DNA of 64,000 bases, taken from positions 14,973,501 through 15,037,500 of the forward strand of contig CM077649.1 in assembly GCA_039707465.1 (NCBI GenBank). The letters are read 5' to 3'. This document shows positions 57,301-64,000 of this stretch, one piece after another. Under the pieces are notes generated by a model. That model searched no databases and had not been told where the DNA came from. It saw only the letters and a list, made by a program, of their open reading frames with translations. The stretch is from Rhabdophis nuchalis. Its lineage: Eukaryota > Chordata > Lepidosauria > Squamata > Natricidae. Made by a program: the position numbers and the translations under genes. Positions within the stretch are counted from its first letter, which is position 1, and each line of letters opens with the position of its first letter.

Positions 57301-60300
57301 AGAAAAATGTATTTTTTAAAAAAAGGAAATGATCAAAGTTGTCCTGTTTTTGGGTTTCATTCTCAAACCCATTCAGTTCCTAGGTGAAAATAGCAATTTC
57401 CTCAAGGCTGAATAGATAATGGCAGGCAAGGCATGGAATGCAAATCAAAACAGAATCCCTTGGAAAGGTTGCCTACGTAGATTCACTTTCAGTAGGAACA
57501 TACAGAAGGGAAACCAAATCCATTGGCCCAGCTGGAGCAGTCAGAGAACCAAGGCAGGCTTGTCAGCTATTCTAAAAATCAGGGTTATAGGAGACACCAC
57601 AACAAGAGATCTGACCATTGTTCCCAGGAGACAAATATGTGTCAGAGCTGCTTCTTCAATCAAGCTCCAGCCAGTTGCCTTTAATCAAGGGATTTACTCC
57701 TTTGCTTGGCAAGGACCTTCATTGAGTGTCTTTGTTCCATCCTTTGCTCTCCTCACCAAGTCCAGGAGCTTGAAGGTTGTCCACCATTATCTGACTGCTC
57801 CAGCTGGTCCCATGGTACCTGTACTTGATCAGCCTCGTGTGATTCCTGCCTTGGGGACCCTGAGGCTGACATTCCACTGGTTCAGCTGGAGCAGTTTCTA
57901 CGAAGTCTGACTCCAGGGCCGTGGCAAAAGTAAGATGGGAGAAGAACTAGTTTGAACCCCCATAAAAACAGGAAGCTTGCTAGTTGTAAAAAAAAAAGTG
58001 TTAATTAAATGTGTTGACAACTAACATGGTGTGGTGAGAAATATCAAAGACCCCCCCAAAAAAAGAAGATTCAAATTCTATTCAGCCATGAAGAGTTGAG
58101 GTAGTTTGGGATCATTCACTTCTGGGCAAGGGCTCCATTTCACCTTTAAGAGAGACGTATTTTATCATTCCAGCATTGCAGGTTTCAATGGATCATCACT
58201 GGACAAAGTGTGTAGAACTACTCTTTCTGATCATAATCCTATGTTCACACATCATGCTAAACCACAGATTGTTTTAACCATGTTTTACGGAACAATATTC
58301 ATAATTAGTGTTTGTCTCTTTCACAATGGATGTTAAAACAAATGTAACCCATAATGATTCTGGAAATTCCTCTAATTGTACTGTAGACCTCTGATACAAG
58401 GGTCCAAAGTTTGCAGTCCAATTTCTTATCATTGTGAGGCAGTGCATATATAAAAATGGTGAAGATTCCCTAACACTGTATTTTTAATAAAGTCAAAGCA
58501 TGCAACATAAGCCTGTCCCCAACTGTCTTTCGGAATGGCGCATGCACAATAGAGTCCACCACTTCATAATCTCCTTGCATGTATTTCCCATGAAAAGTTA
58601 AATATAATTCCAAGACCTTGACAGGCATCTTACTCCTGTTCTACATATTACTTATTTTTATATTTAAAATATAACTGCAAACTTTAATCGGAGAGCATGA
58701 AGTACTCCAGCCGTTATTTTGTAAATTCTCTAGCATTAAAGTTAAATAACAAGAGCCAAAACATACATTAGCAGAGTGCATTGTGACTGTACACCGGGAG
58801 ACACTCCTTCTGTCTTACTTTTCCTCTGATGTTAGTCCACGAAGGAAGAAATATGGGTGTTTGTTATTATACTTTTAAGAAATTAAGAAAACAGCAATAG
58901 AACGTTTCTTGCAGAAAGAGGAACTGTGATTTCAAATGCAGGGTAGAGGAGAAGGAAAGAGCCTGCTTCTTTTGTGACATTTATTATTTTTTAAATGAAA
59001 GATTCAGAGGTAATCACAGAGCTCTTGAGAAATGTCTGTATATCAAAGAGAAAGAGAATCTGTAATGAAAGGAAGGTAGCTAATGTAAAATAATGGAAAA
59101 ATTGTAAGCTGGAAAGAGTGAGTGAGTTTTCTAGCCTTAAGAGACAATGAGTGAGTAAAAAGAGAAGAGTTGCCACCAGTAGTAAAAGGATAAGAACTGG
59201 GTAGGACAGGGGTCTACAAAGTTGGCTCTTTTAAGACCAGTAGACTTCAACTCCCAGAATTCCCCAGCCAGCCATGCTGACTGGGGAATTCTGGGAGTTG
59301 AAGTCCACCGGTCTTAAAAGAGCCAACTTTGCAGACCCCTGGGGTAGGACAAAGGACTTGATAATCTGTCCAAAATTAAGCTGTCTGATAAAAACATAAA
59401 TGGGAGATAATGGGTAGCTACCAAAGACAAAAGTATAATCTCCACTATTTTCTCGGTCTTCCCAAGAAAGATAAAAAGTTTTCATCCTCAAAGCATCTCT
59501 TGAAAATCCCTAAGTTCTACTGTGCAATAGTGGAACGAGAAGAAAGAACAAGCTTCTTTAATAAATGGAAAAATCTTTAATAACTCCAATAGAAACCCAT
59601 GATGTGGCAACTTAAAGCCTGATCATTATGTAGCAATAGAAAGACAGTGGTACACATGATTTCAACTCAGCTCTACTCCTAATAACTCCACCGAAACCAC
59701 TTGGTGTCTCTGATAACAGTGCAAAAGAGAATTGCTATTGCCTTAATTTTTTAAAAGATTTCTCTGTGTTTTAACCAGAAACAAAAGGAAAGGGAATCTT
59801 TCAAATGCTTGTAAGAAAAGACATTTTATTATGTGAAGGCCCAACACATGTTAGAAAATTCTTTTATCAGGAACATTGCAAAACTTCCATTTTCCGGAAT
59901 GATTTGAACTTTCACACAATAAATCTACTTTCTTACTGGCACTCTGTCATGAGGAAGGAAGTCATGTCTGCCCTCTTCTCCAACTACTAATGAGGTCTGA
60001 CATGACTCAGCTTCTAAATTCAAGCAAAATCATTAAGATACTGTTGCTGTTGCTTGTTGAGACAAGTAAAATAAAGATGCATATTTAATTACCAACTTTG
60101 TTTTCTAATGTGAGTAAACGTGGCAAAGATTCATACCTTGCATATAAGGAGTAAATACTAAAAAGGCATAAGGAGAGTGATTTTTCAGAGTATTCACTCT
60201 TATAGTCACATTATGAGATGAAAAATAATCTTGAATTGTTGACGAGAGATCGCACTCTGTGACGATTATATTCTGACATTGAGGAACAGCTGCCCAGATT

Positions 60301-61797
60301 GAAGAGTCTCTGGAATAATTGCAAAAAGAAAGCAAAAGGTCTTGGACACATTTTCAAATAAAATGCTGGGAACCAGTCATTCATGAAAAAAACAAATAAA
60401 AGGAAGAATGTTATTACACTTCTGTTGGTCCTGGAAGTTTTATTTATTCATTAAACTTATATACTACCCTTATCATCAACAGAGATTCTAGGTAAGCTTA
60501 CAATTATTTAATAAAATGCCTGTATGAAATATTAACACAATAAATAGTAAGATTAAGTTTGAATTAAAATGGACAAATATAGAGAGAAAGGGAGCAAGAT
60601 GGGGAGGAGGTGAGGTCTTCTCTTAATCCAGGGGTCTGCAAAGTCGGCTCTTTTAAGACTGGTGGACTTCAACTCCCAGAGTTCCCCAGCCAGCATAGCT
60701 GGCTGGGGAATTCTGGGAGTTGAAGTCCACCAGTCTTAAAAGAGCCGACTTTGCAGACCCCTGTCTTAATCCATTAAACACCTCCATGCCCCTATTAGGG
60801 CCCCAGGGAATTGGCAGAGGCAGGTCTTTAGGCCCTTTCAGAAGGCCAAAACAGTGGGTGGGTGGGTGGGTGGGGGAGAATGATGACAATGGACAGGAGG
60901 GGATGGAACACTGCATTCTGGACAGCAGGGACCAGGGCCGAAAAGGCTCTTCTCCTGAACTCTGCCAGCTGGAATTCCTTGACCGATGGAAAATTATGGA
61001 AATATCCCCTATCCTTTGCGGTACTCTATCTTGCACCCTATATAAAATATATACCTTTAAAAAAAAACCAGATGAAACCATCAAGAACACAACTGCATGT
61101 ATAGTGTTGTTCATTACTATTCCTGTTTTAAAATAACATCAACTTTATATCTTCTAGTCGACTCGATATTACCAGCGACTTCCAGCAGTCTCATAATATA
61201 TCGAGTGACACAGTAAGGCTGCCAGGCTCTCCATGGATCATTGTTTGGCCTAGGAGGCAGCGAAGGGAACTGGAGCGGAGGCGGGGATGCAGAGCAGGTT
61301 TGCTAGTTCGATTATGGAAGCAGCCTCACAGACCAGCATTACCAAGCATTTCTTAACCAACTCTGGATCCTTTGTCCACAAAACCGATGAACTGGAGCTA
61401 TGGATGGCAGCGAATGGGCTCATTGGTGACTGCTGTGTGATGATCACCACAGAGACCTGGCTTCATCCACTTGTACCGGATGCGTCTGTGGAGCTAACTA
61501 GCCGCACCACACACCGCTTTGACAGAGACAACAACTCTGGTGGAAGCAAGGGTGGAGGACTGTGTATTTACACCCATGATAACTGGTGTACTAGTGGTGG
61601 AGTTGCTTGTGCGCACTGTTCTGCAGACGTGGAATTCTCAACTGTCATTTGTCGGCCATTTTAACTGCCTGGAGAGATTTCTGTTATGGTTGTTATGCTG
61701 TCTGTATTCCACCTGATGCAAATGTTAGCACAACGCTCAAACCAATTTCATTGTAATTTTATTTTATTTTATTACAATGACAATAAAGATGATGATG

Positions 61798-61892
<95 letters not shown>

Positions 61893-62088
61893 CTACATCT
61901 GCCTAATTTAACAAAATAGAATTCTGTTCAAAGTGTTGCAAAACAGGATAAAATATATACTTACGCGTTGTATTGTACTGAAAATGTTACACTGAGGCCA
62001 CATGGATTATCCCAGTCCCATTTCAGTATAATATTTGCATTAATAACACTGACGGTAACATTTTGTGGTTGTTCCAGACATGTTAAAC
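38990..62088 (-). CDS. IFNAR1: IFNAR1, type I interferon receptor chain 1 (exons 2-11)
   Basis: Low-affinity chain of the type I interferon receptor, pairing with IFNAR2 and binding TYK2. Ten exons (62088-61965, 60309-60137, 51070-50919, 48680-48539, 47854-47737, 47146-46953, 46062-45914, 43992-43848, 40480-40344, 39226-38990) join in phase to 1,571 bases, 523 residues counting the first split codon. Four fibronectin III domains in pairs of exons (about 2-99, 100-197, 198-301, 302-399), transmembrane segment 405-427, tail 428-523. Key matches to human: AQVGPP for AQIGPP, LKPETTYCLKVKAH for SPETTYCLKVKAA, CENIRTTFCDL for CENVKTTQCVF, and QDSGNY in the tail. The signal-peptide exon must lie beyond 64000. 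The four-domain structure rules out IL10RB, IFNAR2 and IFNGR chains. No stop or frameshift was found. Confidence 0.95.
39227..40343. other. IFNAR1 intron 10
   Basis: Holds a chimeric palindromic element enclosing a LINE fragment (39493-39902); otherwise unremarkable. Confidence 0.6.
39493..39902. mobile_element. Chimeric palindromic element enclosing LINE DNA
   Basis: Order: type A left arm (39493-39562), about 205 bases of LINE reverse-transcriptase sequence in reverse (39563-39767), type B left arm (from 39768), then a type A right arm ending at 39902. The outer flanks TCTTAAAG and GTCTAAAG resemble a target duplication. The LINE-type B junction (GTCTATAG|CAGGGG) is the complement of the junction at 63588/63589. 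Confidence 0.8.
40344..40480 (-). CDS. IFNAR1: IFNAR1 exon 10 (transmembrane)
   Basis: 137 bases as 2 + 45 codons; acceptor TTTTATAG, donor GAG|GTATTT. The hydrophobic run LIPLISSLVVFFIICVIVVC is followed by RNINDAFFPKCKPP, which aligns with human RCINYVFFPSLKPS except that the tyrosine is aspartate (codon at 40385-40383). Confidence 0.93.
40847..40967. mobile_element. Palindromic element, type B, perfect TSD
   Basis: 121 bp, flanked by ATGTAGAA (40839-40846, 40968-40975); the centre is shortened to GCCAGCAAAGCTGGGAGC. Confidence 0.88.
41329..41480. mobile_element. MITE fragment related to 6822-7215
   Basis: Begins ACAGGTAGTCCTCAATTTAC, the typical end of this repeat, and continues with ACAACCATTCAAATTTATGA. 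Confidence 0.55.
41526..43556. mobile_element. Full TA element with CCGTATTT ends, split by a hAT insertion
   Basis: The left end (ATATTTTTTGGAGTATAAGA) and right end (TATACTCCAAAAATACGG) are complementary; the right terminal repeat is partly duplicated (GTGCGTCTTATACTCC twice). Without the insertion (42013-43201) the element is about 840 bp. The interior matches 8906-9761. Confidence 0.8.
42013..43201. mobile_element. hAT-like element, 1,189 bp, perfect TSD
   Basis: CAGTGGTGGGCAAACTCATT to CACGGTTTGCCGACCACTG, flanked by AGTTAGAG (42005-42012, 43202-43209). It contains GTAGCCTGTTTTGTGGGAGT, CTTGGTTAGCGACCAAACTT, a long CTTT/CTCT tract (42226-42475) and a GC-rich third part. No transposase frame is visible. 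Confidence 0.85.
43848..43992 (-). CDS. IFNAR1: IFNAR1 exon 9 (SD4, second half)
   Basis: 145 bases as 48 codons + 1; acceptor TTTTTGCAG, donor G|GTATGT. It encodes ISNLVSSTEYCLKVQAFCKS and NKSSAFSNVTCIVTSK, parallel to human VPNLKPLTVYCVKARAH and NKSSVFSDAVCEKTK. Confidence 0.94.
44295..44628. mobile_element. hAT-like element related to 29629-30340
   Basis: CAGTGGTGGGTTCCAGATCC to GCAACTCACCACTG; flanks CTGTGTGT and CTATGTAT differ at two bases. GC-rich interior with CCCACCCACCCAGGCGGGTG. Confidence 0.65.
44648..45300 (-). mobile_element. CR1 LINE 3' fragment
   Basis: The - strand frame at 45292-44870 reads CAAAAKKANTVLGCINRGIE, LMPLYSALVRPHLEYYIQFW and [20 protein letters not shown], the CR1 C-terminus, with a frameshift near 44895 and an (AATAC)n tail at 44648-44660. 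It is the longest CR1 piece in the window. Confidence 0.9.
45654..45787. mobile_element. Palindromic element, type B, perfect TSD
   Basis: 134 bp, flanked by TTCTAAGT (45646-45653, 45788-45795). Centre CAGCTTTGCTGGCTG. Confidence 0.9.
45914..46062 (-). CDS. IFNAR1: IFNAR1 exon 8 (SD4, first half)
   Basis: 149 bases as 2 + 49 codons; acceptor TTTTAAAG, donor AAG|GTAACA. It encodes MGPPNVSVNASEDSINVFIA, then SPGESENNPMSDIYELTY and NVWYWSSSIK, like human SDSFHIYIGAPKQSGN and YEIIFWENTS. Confidence 0.92.
46063..46952. other. IFNAR1 intron 7
   Basis: Holds a GC-rich hAT-like fragment (about 46230-46470) ending GGATCCGGAACCCACTACT, related to the right half of 44295-44628. The remainder is AT-rich. 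Confidence 0.5.
46953..47146 (-). CDS. IFNAR1: IFNAR1 exon 7 (SD3, second half)
   Basis: 194 bases as 1 + 64 codons + 1; acceptor TCCTGCAG, donor A|GTAAGT. It encodes WRNVSKCENIRTTFCDLSSY and GTIYLRVQAMHSHNKSPWSN, aligning with human CENVKTTQCVFPQ and [20 protein letters not shown]. Confidence 0.94.
47147..47736. other. IFNAR1 intron 6, with LINE 3' tail
   Basis: A + strand L2-like 3' fragment at 47236-47522: CACGGACCTTCGCCTCTTCC, GCACCGCCCTGAGTCCC, then an AATGAATGAATAAAT tail. Nothing else seen. Confidence 0.75.
47737..47854 (-). CDS. IFNAR1: IFNAR1 exon 6 (SD3, first half)
   Basis: 118 bases as 2 + 38 codons + 2; acceptor ACTTTAG, donor TA|GTAAGA. It encodes LPRPENLQIHSLNMRPLLYW and HGNVSFIVQLL, like human [20 protein letters not shown] and NMTFQVQWL. 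Confidence 0.93.
47855..48538. other. IFNAR1 intron 5
   Basis: Holds the type C palindromic element (48292-48427); otherwise nothing recognised. Confidence 0.6.
48292..48427. mobile_element. Palindromic element, type C, perfect TSD
   Basis: 136 bp, CAGTGTTTCTCAACCTTGGC to its complement, flanked by CCTTAAGG (48284-48291, 48428-48435). The arms differ from types A and B (AACTTGAAGATGTCTGGACT) yet match each other. Confidence 0.9.
48539..48680 (-). CDS. IFNAR1: IFNAR1 exon 5 (SD2, second half)
   Basis: 142 bases as 47 codons + 1; acceptor TCTCTAG, donor G|GTATGT. It encodes LKPETTYCLKVKAHIDHNF and YSQVHCIQTSK, very close to human SPETTYCLKVKAALL and YSPVHCIKTT. Confidence 0.95.
49101..49243. 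mobile_element. Palindromic element, type B
   Basis: 143 bp, flanked by GTTTAGAC and GTTTAGAT. About 60 bases of its right flank recur beside the copy at 33380-33514. Confidence 0.87.
49571..50082. mobile_element. hAT-like element related to 33065-33351
   Basis: CATGATGGCGAACCTATGGC to GGTTTGCCATCACTGC, flanked by AATAGTCC (49563-49570, 50083-50090). The interior has several loose copies of CTTCCCTGAAGGCTCTGGAG on alternating strands. Confidence 0.78.
50919..51070 (-). CDS. IFNAR1: IFNAR1 exon 4 (SD2, first half)
   Basis: 152 bases as 2 + 50 codons; acceptor CTATAG, donor AAG|GTAACA. It encodes QVGPPGVSFESVYGDVKINI and YQLTIWKNETHPK, against human [20 protein letters not shown] and YSLVIWKN. 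Confidence 0.94.
51286..55030 (-). mobile_element. Nearly full-length L2/CR1-group LINE, broken
   Basis: A non-LTR retrotransposon in the same orientation as IFNAR1. From the 5' side: LRLMFCNARSVVNKAPLISD and GIAETWLGHEGGLPLVE (endonuclease start, 54800-54590), an insertion (54103-54583), then VAVIIKEGLEPRETIVPQTT, LLVMGDFNLPSVG and WSDHSLLRLDF (endonuclease, to about 53650), the linker, then reverse transcriptase with DLSAAFDTIDH, GVPQGSVLSPLLFNAYM, YADDTQLYIS and the C-terminus [20 protein letters not shown]. The 3' UTR ends GCACCGCCCCGGGTCCC and an ATT tail at 51286-51305. A single-base length change in a T run near 52830 shifts frame between the two long open frames (54159-52774 and 52790-51489). 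L2 versus CR1 clade cannot be settled by eye. Confidence 0.88.
54103..54583 (+). mobile_element. LINE 3' fragment inserted in the opposite-strand LINE
   Basis: Plus-strand copy beginning TTCAAAGCGCTCCATGGCTC and carrying LHGSGPSYLRDRILPH, then the 3' UTR and a (TTA)n tail at 54553-54580. It interrupts the endonuclease domain of the surrounding LINE between RALGRG and GVAVIIKEG. Confidence 0.87.
55041..55645. mobile_element. Split and recombined palindromic copies, type B
   Basis: A left arm at 55041-55113 stops after CCAGCTTTGCTG. A second left arm starts at 55526 and runs directly into a right arm ending 55645. The flank CCCTAGAA precedes the first left arm and follows the last right arm, while the flank before 55526 (TCTAAGG) has no partner. 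The intervening 55114-55525 contains no recognised gene. Confidence 0.75.
55746..55882. mobile_element. Short hAT-like element
   Basis: CAGGGCTGTCAAACTCGCAG to CACGAGTTTGACACCCCTG; flanks CCCAAGAA and CCCAAGAT (one mismatch). Related to 2973-3104. Confidence 0.7.
57012..57146. mobile_element. Palindromic element, type A, perfect TSD
   Basis: 135 bp, CAGGCGTTCCCAAACTTGGC to its near-complement, flanked by GTCTAGGA (57004-57011, 57147-57154). Confidence 0.9.
59207..59341. mobile_element. Palindromic element, GTCTGCAAAG type, perfect TSD
   Basis: 135 bp, CAGGGGTCTACAAAGTTGGC to its near-complement, flanked by GGGTAGGA (59199-59206, 59342-59349). Confidence 0.9.
60137..60309 (-). CDS. IFNAR1: IFNAR1 exon 3 (SD1, second half)
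   Basis: 173 bases as 1 + 57 codons + 1; acceptor ATTCCAG, donor G|GTATGA. It encodes VPQCQNIIVTECDLSS and FLVFTPYMQ, matching human SGCQNITSTKCNFSS and SFTPFRK. The alternative acceptor two bases later would break the frame. Confidence 0.93.
60629..60763. mobile_element. Palindromic element, GTCTGCAAAG type, perfect TSD
   Basis: 135 bp, CAGGGGTCTGCAAAGTCGGC to its complement, flanked by TCTTAATC (60621-60628, 60764-60771). The unusual CGG variant is present in both arms, as expected if arms are copied from one another. Confidence 0.92.
61170..61790 (+). mobile_element. Non-LTR LINE endonuclease fragment
   Basis: Frame 61287-61664 reads CVMITTETWLHPLVPDASVE, then HRFDRDNNSGGSKGGGLCIY and CSADVEFSTVICRPF, an endonuclease/exonuclease/phosphatase domain (TETWL, RGGGLCIY) of a LINE common in fish and reptiles. 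It then jumps to a 3' tail ACAATGACAATAAAGATGAT, so the reverse transcriptase is deleted. Confidence 0.78.
61795..61888. repeat. (TTA)n microsatellite
   Basis: About 94 bases of TTA, continuing from the LINE tail. Confidence 0.95.
61965..62088 (-). CDS. IFNAR1: IFNAR1 exon 2 (SD1, first half)
   Basis: 124 bases as 2 + 40 codons + 2; acceptor TTCACAG, donor GC|GTAAGT. It encodes LTCLEQPQNVTVSVINANII and LKWDWDNPCG, parallel to human SPQKVEVDIIDDNFILRWN. Confidence 0.93.
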
Positions 62089-63369
62089 CTGTGAATATTT
62101 TAGAAAAGAACATAGTAAAAGCCAAAAATGTGCAGATCAAAATATTGTGGGTTTTCTAAATACAGACTGATAAAGGTCTTTGCTCATAACACACCAGATA
62201 TAATTGGTTGAAAAGAAGAAAATGTGGATAAATACTAGGGGATAGTAGAATACAAGACAAAAAATTGGAGAAGATCACAAAGTACCAAGATCTGAAAAAT
62301 GAAACTGAAAGATTATGGCATAAACCGGTGGAGGTGGTTCTAGTAGTTATTGGGACAAGTGGCTTCTGATGGCCAAATATGGCTTTTTCAGGCTCGGGCC
62401 TCGATGTGCATATTTTCCAATGTGACAAACCAAGACAGGAATATCATTTTATTACAATTTATCAGAATATTCAGACAAAAGGGATTCCTCATTCAAAGAG
62501 GGAACCCTGATCTTTAGCTTACATCCCCTTTTATAGTTAAGATAACAAAGAAATCTGAAAGAGAAAAGTTGATTGGACAGGATAACAGCATACATGTTTA
62601 TTAAAATGAGGTCTGAAGGGGAATAAATTGTAAAGAGAACGGTTGTTTAGGGTTCACAAGAGATAAGCCAGATCCCAATTTGTGTTAACAAACTTTTCTT
62701 ATCAGCAGTCTCCAGCTTGTTTATCCGTTTAGGAACGTTAAAAGCTAATAAATCTTGAACATCACTTTAAAAGAAAGAATATAAATCAGATTAAAATATA
62801 AACGAACTACGTTAGTTAACAAATAGCAAAACCCATGTTATTTGCCCCTCAATTCATACCAAAAAGTCTTGGAGCAGAAAATCTGTGCATTGACAAAATT
62901 GCCAGCTGCTTGAATCCACATATATATTGGAGAGGAGACAATTGTCAACTATTGTAATCTTTCCCACCTCAGATTCACCCAAAGCAGCCGGATCTCCTAC
63001 TCCTACCTCCAACCCTCTGGGCCAGGGGTCCCCAACCCCCAGCCCATGGACCAGCACCAGGCCACAGCATACCAGAAACTGAGTTGTACAAATAAGCAAA
63101 GCCCCACCCATAGGATGCAGCAGCACATGAAACCACATGCCCTCTGGTTCATGGAACGACATCTCTCCATGGAACAGGTGCTTGGTGCTGAAAGATTGGG
63201 GACCGCTGCTCTAGGCCCCGCACCTCTGGTGAACTTAAAAAAAGATGTGTGAGACCTGTTTCATAGACAAAAGATTGGAAAAGCCCCAGACCCTTGACAG
63301 AGTAAGTCATTCTTGCTTGAAAAGTTGTGCTGAATAACTGGGCCCATCTTCACCTGCATCTATTAAAGA

Positions 63370-63905
63370 TCACTGGAGATGTGCCATGTCCCTTCTTGTT
63401 TGAAACGCTCTACGATCATCCCGGTCCCCAAGAAATCCTCCAGCAAGGAACTGAATGACTATAGACCAGGGGTCTCCAACCTTTGCAACTTTAAGTCTGA
63501 AGGACTTCAGCTCCCAGCAAAGCTGGCTGGAGAATTCTGGGAGCTGAAGTCCTTCAGACTTAAAGATGTAAAAGGTTGGAGACCCCTGCTATAGTCTGGT
63601 TGCTCTGATATCTGTAGTTATCAAGACCTTTTACAGGTTAGTGCTGACTTGTCTGAAAATCATTATGGAACAACTGTTAGATCCCTTGCCGTCTGCCTAC
63701 TGAACAAATACCAGTAGATTGGCAGATGATGCTCTAAAGATGGCACTGCACGACCTCTTGCAACATCTTGAATCCCTAAGGATCTATTCACAAGTCTTTT
63801 CCGTAGACTTCAGCTTGGCATTCGATATTATCATTCCAGAAACACTTCATTCCAAACTGATTCAGCTAACTGTACCTTTCCATACTTTTAGGTTTTTAGC
63901 TTATT
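63370..63905 (+). mobile_element. LINE reverse-transcriptase fragment interrupted by palindromic element
   Basis: Frames read [27 protein letters not shown] before 63467, and after 63588 VALISVVIKTF-like, then ADDALKMALHDLLQHLESLR and VFSVDFSLAFDIIIPETLHS. These are the fingers and first catalytic (FVDFSLAFD) motifs of a non-LTR reverse transcriptase. The element is the same class as 61170-61790. Confidence 0.8.
63467..63588. mobile_element. Palindromic element, type B, in a LINE
   Basis: 122 bp, CAGGGGTCTCCAACCTTTGC to its near-complement; flanks CTATAGAC and CTATAGTC. It splits the LINE coding sequence between NDYRP and VALIS. Confidence 0.88.
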
Positions 63906-64000
63906 GACAGGTACAAAAGGTGAAGCTAGGGAAATCACATTGAGCACCTGGTTGATTAACACAGGTGTTCTGCAGGCTGTGTGTTCTCTGCACTTCTCTT

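Larger units (their letters stand above)
51071..60136. other. IFNAR1 intron 3, with LINE
   Basis: A 9-kb intron. Holds the LINE (51286-55030), palindromic copies (55041-55645, 57012-57146, 59207-59341) and a hAT (55746-55882). The stretches 55883-57011, 57155-59206 and 59350-60136 show no recognisable feature; a 163-residue frame at 57419-57910 has no known match. Confidence 0.6.
60310..61964. other. IFNAR1 intron 2
   Basis: Holds a palindromic element (60629-60763), a LINE endonuclease fragment (61170-61790) and a (TTA)n run. The stretch 60780-61169 is unremarkable. Confidence 0.6.
62089..64000. other. IFNAR1 intron 1 (to window end)
   Basis: No GC-rich signal-peptide exon is visible, so exon 1 is probably outside. 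Holds a hAT-like piece at about 63023-63210 (CAGGGGTCCCCAACCCCCAG to GATTGGGGACCGCTGCTCTA) and the LINE/palindrome complex from 63370. Confidence 0.6.

Noticed and set aside
57419..57910. 163-residue open frame as a possible gene
   Set aside because: No recognisable domain, lies in an intron on the strand opposite IFNAR1, and has no visible splice or promoter context.
61686..61919. Poly-tyrosine frame
   Set aside because: Translation of the (TTA)n microsatellite.
62089..64000. IFNAR1 signal-peptide exon inside the window
   Set aside because: No CpG-rich block or short hydrophobic leader with a phase-1 donor was found on the - strand; it is more likely past the window end.

Overview
The window is vertebrate nuclear DNA, most likely from a squamate reptile and plausibly a snake. 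Coding sequence is sparse, with introns using GT/AG splice sites. Intergenic and intron DNA is packed with CR1 and L2-like LINE fragments, tRNA-derived SINEs, many hAT-like elements with 8-bp target duplications, and long CTAT, CTTT and TTA microsatellites. The species assignment is an inference from repeat content.

Three conserved genes can be read exon by exon. The last two coding exons of TMEM50B lie on the + strand (1324-1381 and 3387-3432). A complete seven-exon IFNGR2, the interferon-gamma receptor beta chain, lies on the - strand (start codon at 22388, stop at 8498). Ten exons of IFNAR1, the type I interferon receptor chain 1, lie on the - strand (62088 down to 38990); only its signal-peptide exon is missing, presumably beyond 64000. 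In every case the splice phases agree across the exons. The 5'-3' order IFNAR1, IFNGR2, then convergent TMEM50B is the same as in the mammalian class II cytokine receptor cluster, so this is an intact syntenic block. The two receptors act in separate complexes: IFNAR1 with IFNAR2 and TYK2, IFNGR2 with IFNGR1 and JAK2.

Layout: 1-3432 TMEM50B 3' part; 3433-8497 convergent intergenic DNA and 3' UTRs; 8498-22388 IFNGR2, with a CpG-rich promoter to about 22740; 22389-38989 repeat-dense intergenic DNA; 38990-62088 IFNAR1, whose third intron (counting unseen exon 1) holds a nearly full-length but broken LINE; 62089-64000 IFNAR1 intron 1 with older LINE remnants.

The most distinctive structure is a family of about 135-bp, almost perfectly palindromic elements. 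At least 16 copies are present, many with clean 8-bp target duplications. They occur in three sequence types whose two arms always match each other. They also form chimeras: one with arms of different types, composites that trapped flanking DNA, and a seven-unit tandem array about 130 bp from IFNGR2 exon 1. IFNAR1 itself appears to lack the mammalian tyrosine endocytic motif and the second serine of its DSG degron.
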